Shown: positions 54,079-62,086 of the stretch, one piece after another | How the letters are laid out: every line of letters starts with the position of its first letter | Numbering within the stretch: position 1 is the first letter of the stretch | From: Rickettsiella endosymbiont of Dermanyssus gallinae | Lineage (GTDB): Bacteria; Pseudomonadota; Gammaproteobacteria; Diplorickettsiales; Diplorickettsiaceae | Length of the DNA stretch: 64,000 nucleotides | Assembly: GCF_019285595.1 (NCBI RefSeq) | Contig: NZ_CP079094.1 | Coordinates: 1,557,001-1,621,000, forward strand | Direction of reading: 5' to 3' | Translations under genes and position numbers: made by a program | Notes under the pieces: model-generated | Told to the model about the DNA's origin: nothing | Seen by the model: only the letters and a program-made list of their open reading frames with translations | Databases searched by the model: none

Positions 54079-54858
54079 ATGAACATTTTTGTTTTTGATA
54101 TTGAAACGGTTCCTGACACAAACAGCGGCCGCCTTCTTTATCAGCTGGAAAATGCTAGTGACAAAGAAGTCGCTGAAACCATGGTAAAAAAACGCCAGGA
54201 AAAAACCGGCTCTACCTCAACCTTTTTACCCCATCACCTACAGCGTATTGTGGCTATTTCGGGTGTCTTGCGCAGCCGGGATCAATTCAAAGTTGCCTCT
54301 TTTGGTGATGTAAATTCCAGCGAAGAACACCTCATCGAATCCTTTTTCAAATGCCTCGAAAAATACCTACCTATACTCGTTTCTTGGAATGGTAGTGGAT
54401 TTGATCTGCCTGTTTTACATTACCGTGCACTACTACATGGCATTAGTAGCCCCAGCTATTGGAATCATGGCGACGATGGGGATGCGAGTTTCCGTTGGAA
54501 TAATTATCTGAGCCGCTACCACTATCGCCACAGCGATTTGATGGATATATTAGCCAGCTACCAAAGCCGTTCAAATGCCCCCCTCACAGAAATTGCACTT
54601 ATGTTAGGCTTGCCTGGCAAGCTAGGTATGGATGGATCGCAAGTATGGGATTACTTTTTAGAGGGGAAACTCCAAGCGATTCGAGATTACTGTGAAACTG
54701 ACGTGCTCAACACCTATTTAATTTATCTTCGGTTTGAACTGATACGTGGGAAATTAACCCCTGAAGCCTACCGAAAAGAGTGTGAGCATGCGCGAGAATG
54801 CATTATTCAAGAAAAAAAACCTCACTTTGAAGAATTTGTAAAAACATGGAAAAAATAA
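54079..54858 (+). CDS. predicted 3'-5' exonuclease related to PolB exonuclease domain
   Basis: A 259-residue DnaQ-fold (DEDDy-type) protein, PF10108-like. The Exo I motif is FDIETVPD at the N-terminus, Exo II is SWNGSGFDLPVLHYRA near residue 113, and Exo III is YCETDVLNTYLIYLRF near residue 220. The family is widespread in proteobacteria and its cellular role is poorly known. The gene overlaps rlmD by 13 bases, an arrangement that suggests co-expression and perhaps a link with RNA metabolism. Confidence 0.88.
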   Translation: MNIFVFDIETVPDTNSGRLLYQLENASDKEVAETMVKKRQEKTGSTSTFLPHHLQRIVAISGVLRSRDQFKVASFGDVNSSEEHLIESFFKCLEKYLPILVSWNGSGFDLPVLHYRALLHGISSPSYWNHGDDGDASFRWNNYLSRYHYRHSDLMDILASYQSRSNAPLTEIALMLGLPGKLGMDGSQVWDYFLEGKLQAIRDYCETDVLNTYLIYLRFELIRGKLTPEAYRKECEHARECIIQEKKPHFEEFVKTWKK

Positions 54859-56195
54859 ATAACATCGCCGAAAGTTCAAATACAAAGAATGTACCTGTTT
54901 CTATTACAGGCCTCTCCCACGAAGGCCGTGGTATTGCCCACATCAATGGAAAAACAAGCTTTGTGGAAGACGCCTTACCCGGCGAAAGTGTGTTAGTTGA
55001 AATCGTTAAAAAACACCGTCAATACGATGAGGCAAAAACGACTGCCGTTTTAAAACGCTCTTCAGACCGTGTTACGCCAAAATGCATCCGCTATGGCATC
55101 TGTGGCGCATGTAGCCTGCAACACCTAAGTACGGATGCACAATTAAAACATAAAGAGAAAACGCTATTAGAACAACTAGCGCATATTGCAGGAACACAGC
55201 CTAATACCTTATTATCCCCTCTCCAGGCCTCAAGCTGGGGCTACCGACGCCGGGCACGCTTAGGCGTCAAATACGTCGTCAAAAAGCAAGCGGTACTCGT
55301 CGGCTTTCGAGAAAAAAATGGACGCTATCTCGCTGAATTAAAAGGTTGTGAAACCCTAGCGCCTAGAATAGCGCAGCTCATAATGCCATTACGGCAGCTT
55401 ATTAGTACATTGAAAGCTTATCAGTCTATTCCACAAATTGAAGCCTCGTTAGGCGATGAAGACTTGGCATTGGTTTTTAGGCACTTAGCTCCCTTGGATA
55501 ACGAAGATCACACCAAACTCAAGGTTTTTGCAAAGGAACATCAGCTACAACTTTATTTACAACCGGGCAACGAAAGTACAATGCACTGTATCTGGCCCGA
55601 AATAAGACCAAAGTCACTCAGTTATCGCATAGATTTAGCGCATCAGCCAAGCAAACCACTCGAGTTATTCTTTGAGCCTAACCATTTTATTCAAATCAAT
55701 GCGGCCATCAATCAATCCATGATAAATCGCGCTATAGAGTTGCTCTCACCTAATTTCAGCGATCGGATATTGGATTTGTTTTGCGGATTAGGTAATTTTA
55801 GCTTACCTCTTGCGACACAGTGTCAATCTGTCATCGGTATAGAAGGGTCTCCAGAACTTGTAGCGTGTGCCAGAGAAAATGCCATGCATAATACGATTTC
55901 CAATGTCCAATTTTATACCGCTGATCTATCAAACCCTATCAGCGAACAAAGCTGGTCACAACAACGCTTTAATAAGCTATTATTAGATCCACCTCGTTCT
56001 GGTGCTCTTGAGATTATCCAGCAAATTTCATCTTGGCCAATAGAACGTATTGTGTATGTATCCTGTAATTCAGCAAGCCTTGCTCGTGATGCTGGTGAAT
56101 TAATCAAACAAGGCTATACCCTAGAACAAGCGGGTGTCATGGATATGTTCCCACACACGCAACATAGTGAAGCGATTTGTTTATTTACTAGATAG
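54846..56195 (+). CDS. rlmD: 23S rRNA (uracil-1939-C5)-methyltransferase RlmD
   Basis: A 449-residue TrmA/RlmD-type enzyme. The N-terminal TRAM domain (VSITGLSHEGRGIAHINGKT) is followed by an iron-sulfur cluster motif with Cys spacing CIRYGICGACSLQ, the SAM motif ILDLFCGLGNFSLPL, and the catalytic cysteine YVSCNSASLARD. The complete Fe-S motif favours RlmD over TrmA. dacB starts five bases after its stop, so the exonuclease, rlmD and dacB are probably one transcript. Confidence 0.95.
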   Translation: MEKINNIAESSNTKNVPVSITGLSHEGRGIAHINGKTSFVEDALPGESVLVEIVKKHRQYDEAKTTAVLKRSSDRVTPKCIRYGICGACSLQHLSTDAQLKHKEKTLLEQLAHIAGTQPNTLLSPLQASSWGYRRRARLGVKYVVKKQAVLVGFREKNGRYLAELKGCETLAPRIAQLIMPLRQLISTLKAYQSIPQIEASLGDEDLALVFRHLAPLDNEDHTKLKVFAKEHQLQLYLQPGNESTMHCIWPEIRPKSLSYRIDLAHQPSKPLELFFEPNHFIQINAAINQSMINRAIELLSPNFSDRILDLFCGLGNFSLPLATQCQSVIGIEGSPELVACARENAMHNTISNVQFYTADLSNPISEQSWSQQRFNKLLLDPPRSGALEIIQQISSWPIERIVYVSCNSASLARDAGELIKQGYTLEQAGVMDMFPHTQHSEAICLFTR

Positions 56196-56200
56196 GTAGT

Positions 56201-57700
56201 ATGAATAGACTAAAACTGATGTTCCCGAAAATACGTTTGGTCGTTATATGGTCGGTCTTCCTATTGCTGAGTCTTTTAGTACCCTCTACACAAAGTTTTG
56301 CTATTTATAATGAGGATGGTTATCAAACAAATTCACCAAGCCTTCAAGCAAGCTTAAACAGTATTATCAGTCGCTTCAAAGGATTCCACGTCGGTGTTTC
56401 TATTCAGTCACTCAGCACTGGAAAAGTATTATATCAATACCATGCCAATAATGGCTTTGTTCCTGCAAGCACCTTAAAATTATTTACCGGTATTGCTGCA
56501 CTGGATTATTTAGGCCCGCATTATCAATTTAAGACTCGCTTTCTAACCAACCCGGCCGCTAAAGTCATCGATGGTGTTTTGAAAGGCAACCTTTATATTA
56601 AATTTAGTGGTGATCCTTATTTAACATTAGAAGATCTTAAAGATATGTTGGATAGTTTGAGTGATCAAAAAATCACAAAAGTGCAAGGAAATATTGTTAT
56701 TGACGATACTGCCAGCGATCGAAGCACCTGGCCGCCCGGACGTGTTATTGACGACAGGGTATTTTGTTACGCCGCGCCGGTTACTGCAACCATTATTAAT
56801 CGTAATTGCTTTAGCGTGAGTGTAAAACCAAACAAGTTACCTCACCCTACCGTCGTAAAAAGCAATAGTAATCTTGGCATCGTCATCGACAACCAAGCCG
56901 TCACCAAGCATTTAAGACGACCCAGTTACTCATTAGCTTTAAAACCTACTGAGGCGCATGAAAATAATCACTACACGTTAAGGGGTTATTTATCCCCAAG
57001 AATGGGACCTTTATCGTTCGCCGTTGCATTGCAGAATCCAAATCTTGCTACCTATGACATTATGGCGGGACTGCTAAAAAAATATTCTATTCAATATACT
57101 AATCTCGTTTACGGCAAAACGCCGCCGATGGCTAAAACCTTAGCTGAAAATAGCTCACCTGAATTGGCATTTTTAATAAAAAATATGCTAAAAAAATCTG
57201 ATAATTTAATTGCAGATAGCTTATTAAAAAAATTAGGCGAAAAATATTTTTCTGCGCAAGGAAGCTGGAAGACAGGACGCAGTGCGGTTCAAGCCATTCT
57301 TGCTAGTAAAACGGATATAGATTTTAGGCACGTTGTGCTAATCGATGGTTCTGGTTTATCCAGAGATAATCTCGTTACACCCAATGCCTTTGTTAAGTTA
57401 CTTAACTTTGCCTATAAAAGACTGCCGGATAGTGCTTTACTTTTTGAATCATTACCAAGCTCCGGCCGAGATGGAACACTAAAACACCGCTTAGGTGGTC
57501 CTGTATTAGGTAGAGTCCATGCAAAAACAGGCAGTATGCATGGTATTAGTAGTTTAGCCGGCTATGTCCGGACTTCAAATAATCAAATTTTAGCTTTTTC
57601 TATCTTAATTAATGATCCTATTCCTGGTAAAAACAATCAAGGAGGATACCGTTTGCTTGAAAATCGAATTTGTGAGTTCTTAGCCAGAACTGCCGCATAA
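56201..57700 (+). CDS. dacB: D-alanyl-D-alanine carboxypeptidase/endopeptidase (PBP4, DacB)
   Basis: A 499-residue periplasmic penicillin-binding protein of the S13 family that trims peptidoglycan peptides and cuts 4-3 cross-links. An N-terminal signal segment (VVIWSVFLLLSLLVPSTQSF) is present. The three active-site motifs are SxxK in PASTLKLFTG, SxN in KKSDNLIADSLL and KTG in AKTGSMHG. Length fits the family. No AmpR-type regulation is visible. Confidence 0.95.
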   Translation: MNRLKLMFPKIRLVVIWSVFLLLSLLVPSTQSFAIYNEDGYQTNSPSLQASLNSIISRFKGFHVGVSIQSLSTGKVLYQYHANNGFVPASTLKLFTGIAALDYLGPHYQFKTRFLTNPAAKVIDGVLKGNLYIKFSGDPYLTLEDLKDMLDSLSDQKITKVQGNIVIDDTASDRSTWPPGRVIDDRVFCYAAPVTATIINRNCFSVSVKPNKLPHPTVVKSNSNLGIVIDNQAVTKHLRRPSYSLALKPTEAHENNHYTLRGYLSPRMGPLSFAVALQNPNLATYDIMAGLLKKYSIQYTNLVYGKTPPMAKTLAENSSPELAFLIKNMLKKSDNLIADSLLKKLGEKYFSAQGSWKTGRSAVQAILASKTDIDFRHVVLIDGSGLSRDNLVTPNAFVKLLNFAYKRLPDSALLFESLPSSGRDGTLKHRLGGPVLGRVHAKTGSMHGISSLAGYVRTSNNQILAFSILINDPIPGKNNQGGYRLLENRICEFLARTAA

Positions 57701-57736
57701 ACCATAAATAATCGTTAAAAATAAGGAATAATCATT

Positions 57737-59947
57737 ATGGTTAAAATAAAAAATTCTCTTTACTTAAACGAAGATAGCAGTATCAATTTAGAAGCCTGGT
57801 TACATCACGCCGCTATGCAACGTAATCCAGAAGATTTCAAGCTTATCCGCCAAGCCTGTATTTTAAGTCAAATTGTTGGCGAAACAAAAGTAACACCTAC
57901 CAATGTCTCTTGCCTGCAACAAGGGTTGACCATGGCAGAAATTCTTTTGGACTTGCACCTCGATAAAGAAACCATAGCCGCTGCTTTAATCTATAGCGGT
58001 GTCAATTATGCTGAACTCTGCTTAGAAACGATTGACGAGCATTTAGGCCTAGCAGTTACTAAGCTTATCGAAGGCGTAACACAAATGGATGCCATCCGTA
58101 TTTCTAGCACGGCTACACCTATTTACCAAACGCAACTAGAAAATACACGCAAAATGTTACTTGCAATGGTAAAAGACATGCGTGTTGTTTTAATTAAATT
58201 AGCCGAACGCGTAGCCACCATACGTACACTCGATAATTTAGAAGAAGAAGCAAGACAATCTTATGCCAGAGAAACGCTGGACATTTATGCGCCTCTGGCC
58301 AACCGTTTAGGTGTAGGCCAATTGCAGTGGGAACTTGAAGATCTTGCTTTACATTATTTAGAGCCCAAAGTTTATGGAAAAATAGCACGCTTATTACAGG
58401 AACGTTTAGTCGACAGAGAAGCCTATGTTCAAGGCTTAATTGCAGAATTGCGTAATGTCTTGGAAAATGCGCACTTACAAAACTTTCAACTACATGGTCG
58501 AGTCAAACATATCCATAGCATTTACCGAAAAATGCAACAGAAAAAATTAGAATTTGAAGAACTGTATGATTTAAATGCTATCCGTATTTTAGTCAACACC
58601 GTTAAAGATTGTTATAACGCCTTAAGTATTATCCATGGTCTATGGCCCCCGATTAATGGGCAGTTTGATGATTATATCGCTACGCCAAAATCAAATGGCT
58701 ATCGTTCTATTCATACAGCGGTATTAGGTCCCAATCAAAAAAGACTAGAAATACAGATTCGCACGCATCAAATGCACCAAGAATCAGAACACGGCTTGGC
58801 AGCGCATTGGCAATATAAAGAAAACTCTCAACAAAAAATCGGTTATCAAACTAAAATAGCCTGGTTACGACAAGTGCTTGAATGGCAAAAAGAATTAGTC
58901 AAGCAAGGTAGAGCGACCGTGCCGGGCCTTACTACTATTCTAGATGACAGAATCTATGTCTTTACACCGAATGGCGATATTGTCGATCTACCCAAGGGCT
59001 CAACACCACTCGATTTTGCCTATCATATTCATAGCGAAATCGGACATCGTTGTCGCGGAGCAAAAATTAATGGCGCAATCGTCCCTCTAACTTATCAATT
59101 AAAAACAAGTGAACAAGTTGAAATTCTGACCACAAAGCAAGGTGCTCCAAGCCGAGATTGGCTAAATCCTAATCTTGGCTATCTATTTACAGCCCGAGCA
59201 AAAGCTAAAGCACACCATTGGTTTAAAAGCCAAGATTATGATCAACACATTGCTGACGGACAAATTTTATTAGATAAAGAATGCCAACGCCTTGGATTAG
59301 TTGCCGTCGATCAGGAACAATTAGCGCATAAACTTCATTTTAAAGCTAAAAAAGAATTATTAGCGGCATTAGGCAGTGGCGATCTACGTATTACACAACT
59401 TTTGAATGCCATACAAACCAAAGAACATCTGCCTGAAGCAAGAATGCTGATTGAACCGGATATTTTACTAGGAAAACCACGCAGCACCTTACCTGAAGGC
59501 ATCACTATTGCCGGAGTCACTGATCTTTTGACTCAAACAGCAGGCTGTTGTAAACCGGTTCATGGTGATCCTATACGAGGATTCATTACTCAAGGTCGTG
59601 GTATTGTTTTACACCGCGATGATTGCACCCATTTATTAAACCTTGAATCAGATAAGCAGGACCGTTTAGTAAATGCAGACTGGGGGAAAGAAGTTAGCCA
59701 AGTCTATCCGGTAGATGTTTGTGTAGAAGCCTATGATCGACCTGGACTTGTACGTGATGTTTCGACACTAATTGCAAACGAAAAGATTAATTTGATTGCA
59801 TTGACATTATCAAGTAATAAAATAGAACCTAAAGCCTTTATGAAATTAACGATTGAGATTCCCAGTTTAACATCACTGAGTAAAGTCTTAGACCGCATTA
59901 AACAGATACCGAATGTGATAGGGGTGAAGCGGCAAGTCGTCAATTAA
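57737..59947 (+). CDS. relA: (p)ppGpp synthetase RelA
   Basis: A 736-residue ribosome-associated alarmone synthase. The N-terminal hydrolase-like domain lacks the HD pair (ALIYSGVNYAEL replaces it), marking RelA rather than SpoT. The synthetase domain contains YDLNAIRILVNTVKDCYNAL and FDDYIATPKSNGYRSIHTAV, then the TGS domain (DRIYVFTPNGDIVDLPKGS), a zinc-finger region (CCKPVHGD) and a C-terminal ACT domain (DRPGLVRDVSTLIAN). An AAGGA site precedes the ATG. RelA signals amino-acid starvation, which triggers phase change in Legionella relatives. Confidence 0.97.
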   Translation: MVKIKNSLYLNEDSSINLEAWLHHAAMQRNPEDFKLIRQACILSQIVGETKVTPTNVSCLQQGLTMAEILLDLHLDKETIAAALIYSGVNYAELCLETIDEHLGLAVTKLIEGVTQMDAIRISSTATPIYQTQLENTRKMLLAMVKDMRVVLIKLAERVATIRTLDNLEEEARQSYARETLDIYAPLANRLGVGQLQWELEDLALHYLEPKVYGKIARLLQERLVDREAYVQGLIAELRNVLENAHLQNFQLHGRVKHIHSIYRKMQQKKLEFEELYDLNAIRILVNTVKDCYNALSIIHGLWPPINGQFDDYIATPKSNGYRSIHTAVLGPNQKRLEIQIRTHQMHQESEHGLAAHWQYKENSQQKIGYQTKIAWLRQVLEWQKELVKQGRATVPGLTTILDDRIYVFTPNGDIVDLPKGSTPLDFAYHIHSEIGHRCRGAKINGAIVPLTYQLKTSEQVEILTTKQGAPSRDWLNPNLGYLFTARAKAKAHHWFKSQDYDQHIADGQILLDKECQRLGLVAVDQEQLAHKLHFKAKKELLAALGSGDLRITQLLNAIQTKEHLPEARMLIEPDILLGKPRSTLPEGITIAGVTDLLTQTAGCCKPVHGDPIRGFITQGRGIVLHRDDCTHLLNLESDKQDRLVNADWGKEVSQVYPVDVCVEAYDRPGLVRDVSTLIANEKINLIALTLSSNKIEPKAFMKLTIEIPSLTSLSKVLDRIKQIPNVIGVKRQVVN

Positions 59948-59964
59948 CGTCGAACCCATGAACT

Positions 59965-60008
59965 CGTCATGGCGAGGCCGAAACCAAGTGAAGGCCGCGG
60001 CAATCCAG
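59965..60008 (+). repeat. family-C palindromic repeat, left arm (relA-xseA gap)
   Basis: CGTCATGGCGAGGCCGAAAC...CGCGGCAATCCAG, a diverged copy that starts 18 bases after relA and forms an inverted pair with 60028-60061. Confidence 0.8.
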
Positions 60009-60027
60009 GAAAAAGTAAAGTCTTTCA

Positions 60028-60061
60028 CTGGATTGCCACGCGCTTCGCGCTCGCAATGACG
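60028..60061 (-). repeat. family-C palindromic repeat, right arm (relA-xseA gap)
   Basis: CTGGATTGCCACGCGCTTCG...GCAATGACG, the reverse complement of the copy at 14829 apart from its ends. With the left arm it could form a long hairpin between relA and xseA. Confidence 0.88.
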
Positions 60062-60097
60062 AAAATAATTTTATGCACTTGCAATGACAAATAAATA

Positions 60098-61333
60098 ATG
60101 ACAATTAACTTATCAGAAAGAAAAAAATCAGCATTAAGTTCAGAGGATGTGATCTACAGCATCTCTGAGCTCAATCAAATGGTACAAGACTTATTAGAAG
60201 ATGCCTTTTTACCGCTTTGGATAGAAGGAGAAATTTCTAATTTCGCTTGCCCTAGTTCAGGACATTGGTATTTTTCCTTAAAAGATAAAAATGCCCAAGT
60301 GCGATGCGCCCTCTTTCAGGGACGCCATCGTTATAAAGATTTACAACCTAAAGATGGCATGCAAGTCCTGGTACGTGCCAAAATCAGTCTTTATCCAGCA
60401 CGTGGTGAATTCCAATTAATTGTTGATCAAATGGAGCTTGCCGGTGAAGGTGCACTGCGCAAAGCCTTTGAACAATTAAAAGCTAAATTAGCCACGGAAG
60501 GTTTATTTGAAAATTGTCACAAAAAATCTCTGCCTAAATTTCCTAAAACTATCGGCGTTATTACCTCAGAAACCGGTGCGGCACTTCGAGATATCTGTGT
60601 CATCTTAAAACGACGCTTTGCTTCTATCGCTATTATTATTTATCCCTGCCTTGTTCAAGGAAAAACAGCTGCTACACAAATCGCGGCACAAATCCAGTGT
60701 GCTAACCAACGTCAAGAATGTGATGTTTTAATTTTAGCGCGTGGCGGAGGATCCTTAGAAGATCTCTGGTGTTTCAATGAAGAAAGTGTCGCCAGAGCCA
60801 TTTTTAACAGTCAATTACCACTTATTAGTGCGATAGGCCATGAAACTGACTTTACTATTGCCGATTTTGTAGCCGATCATCGGGCAGCAACACCTTCCAT
60901 GGCCGCTCAGTTAGCAAGTCCAGATATGCAGGAATATCAACCGCTGTTAATTAAAAGCATGCAGCGTTTAATTAACAGCATACGCCATATTATAAATCGT
61001 TATCACCAACAACTGGAAAACCTTGGCAAACGCTTACGCCACCCCCGTCAACGTTTACAAGACAACGCGCAGCGCCTAGATGATTTAACGCAACGCTTAA
61101 CATTAAATATGAAAACACAATTAGAAATGCGCCAGCAAAAACTATCAGGATTATCGCGCACGCTACATGCCGTTAGTCCTCTTGCTAGCCTAGCCCGTGG
61201 TTATGCGGTGATTAAACATGTTAAAACGAAACAAATCATCCGTGAAATCAGCGATGTCACTATTGGCGATCAGGTTGTTGCCGAAATTGCTAACGGGAAG
61301 CTTTTATGTCAGGTTGAGGATCTTCTTGATTAA
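60098..61333 (+). CDS. xseA: exodeoxyribonuclease VII large subunit
   Basis: A 411-residue catalytic subunit that, with XseB, degrades single-stranded DNA. The N-terminal OB-fold includes LWIEGEISNFACPSSGHWYF, and the catalytic region has ILARGGGSLEDLWCFNEE and SAIGHETDFTIADFVADHRA with TPSMAAQLASPD. The C-terminal coiled coil and the final barrel segment SLARGYAVIKH are present. Its last 44 bases overlap the convergent OTU-like gene. xseB is not adjacent. Confidence 0.96.
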   Translation: MTINLSERKKSALSSEDVIYSISELNQMVQDLLEDAFLPLWIEGEISNFACPSSGHWYFSLKDKNAQVRCALFQGRHRYKDLQPKDGMQVLVRAKISLYPARGEFQLIVDQMELAGEGALRKAFEQLKAKLATEGLFENCHKKSLPKFPKTIGVITSETGAALRDICVILKRRFASIAIIIYPCLVQGKTAATQIAAQIQCANQRQECDVLILARGGGSLEDLWCFNEESVARAIFNSQLPLISAIGHETDFTIADFVADHRAATPSMAAQLASPDMQEYQPLLIKSMQRLINSIRHIINRYHQQLENLGKRLRHPRQRLQDNAQRLDDLTQRLTLNMKTQLEMRQQKLSGLSRTLHAVSPLASLARGYAVIKHVKTKQIIREISDVTIGDQVVAEIANGKLLCQVEDLLD

Positions 61334-62057
61334 CCTCATCGTTTCTATCCGTTGTTGTTGCAAAAAAACCATCCGAAAAACGGCTAGCAGAGGGAAGCTC
61401 ATAAAAGCTTTCCCTACGTTCCCTCTGTACATTGGTTTCCGGAAAATTGAAACGATAACGACTATTCTCAAAAGACAAAAGTAAAGTAACTCGATCTTCC
61501 GTAGGAAAAATTGCTGTCTTCATATCTGGCTTAAATAAAAGCGTTGTGTTTGAACTTTTATCATAAACATGAATATCACAACCCAATAAACTACATAACG
61601 CAGTTATTTCAAATTCACCACCCCAGGTTCCAGATACCGATATTTCTTTTAAATATTGATCAAAATCACCCGTCATGAAATCTGAATAAGCCTCTTTATG
61701 TTGGGACAGAAAATTAACCGTATGATTGCGCAGCTGTTTAATTAAATTTTCAAAATCTTCATTCAAAATAAAATCAGAATTTGAAGTTCTTAAAAAATTT
61801 TTCATATGGACTTCTAAAGAACTGATAGATTGACCAACATGGTCAGGTTCCTCTATAAGTTTCTGAAGTCTAGCGATTAAATTTGCGCGGGGTGGGGATG
61901 CCGCATAACAAACATTCAAATAAGCTAAAGCAACAGCCCAAAATAGACAGTTTCCGTCATCATGACGGCCAGCAAATATATCTAAGGAATTTTTTTTAGA
62001 CGCTTTTTCGGCAACCTTAGGATCACCTCCATTTTCATTCTCTAATGTTGTTTCCAT
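61290..62057 (-). CDS. OTU-type cysteine protease-like protein, possible effector
   Basis: A 255-residue protein with an OTU (ovarian tumour deubiquitinase) pattern. The Cys box is GRHDDGNCLFWAVALAYL at about residues 31-48 (D-G-N-C-L-F). The later strand-helix block is SGTWGGEFEITALCSLLGCD with IHVYD, which in OTU proteases precedes the catalytic histidine strand. That strand is present as SFENSRYRFNF, but where OTU enzymes have His-Tyr this one has Arg-Tyr, so catalysis may be lost or use another residue. Flanking ends are charged and disordered. OTU proteins in Legionella and Chlamydia are secreted effectors that edit host ubiquitin. It starts 29 bases after topA on the same strand. Confidence 0.78.
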   Translation of the reverse strand: METTLENENGGDPKVAEKASKKNSLDIFAGRHDDGNCLFWAVALAYLNVCYAASPPRANLIARLQKLIEEPDHVGQSISSLEVHMKNFLRTSNSDFILNEDFENLIKQLRNHTVNFLSQHKEAYSDFMTGDFDQYLKEISVSGTWGGEFEITALCSLLGCDIHVYDKSSNTTLLFKPDMKTAIFPTEDRVTLLLSFENSRYRFNFPETNVQRERRESFYELPSASRFSDGFFATTTDRNDEVNQEDPQPDIKASR

Positions 62058-62086
62058 TTTCCATTACTCTCCCTGTCATTAATAAT

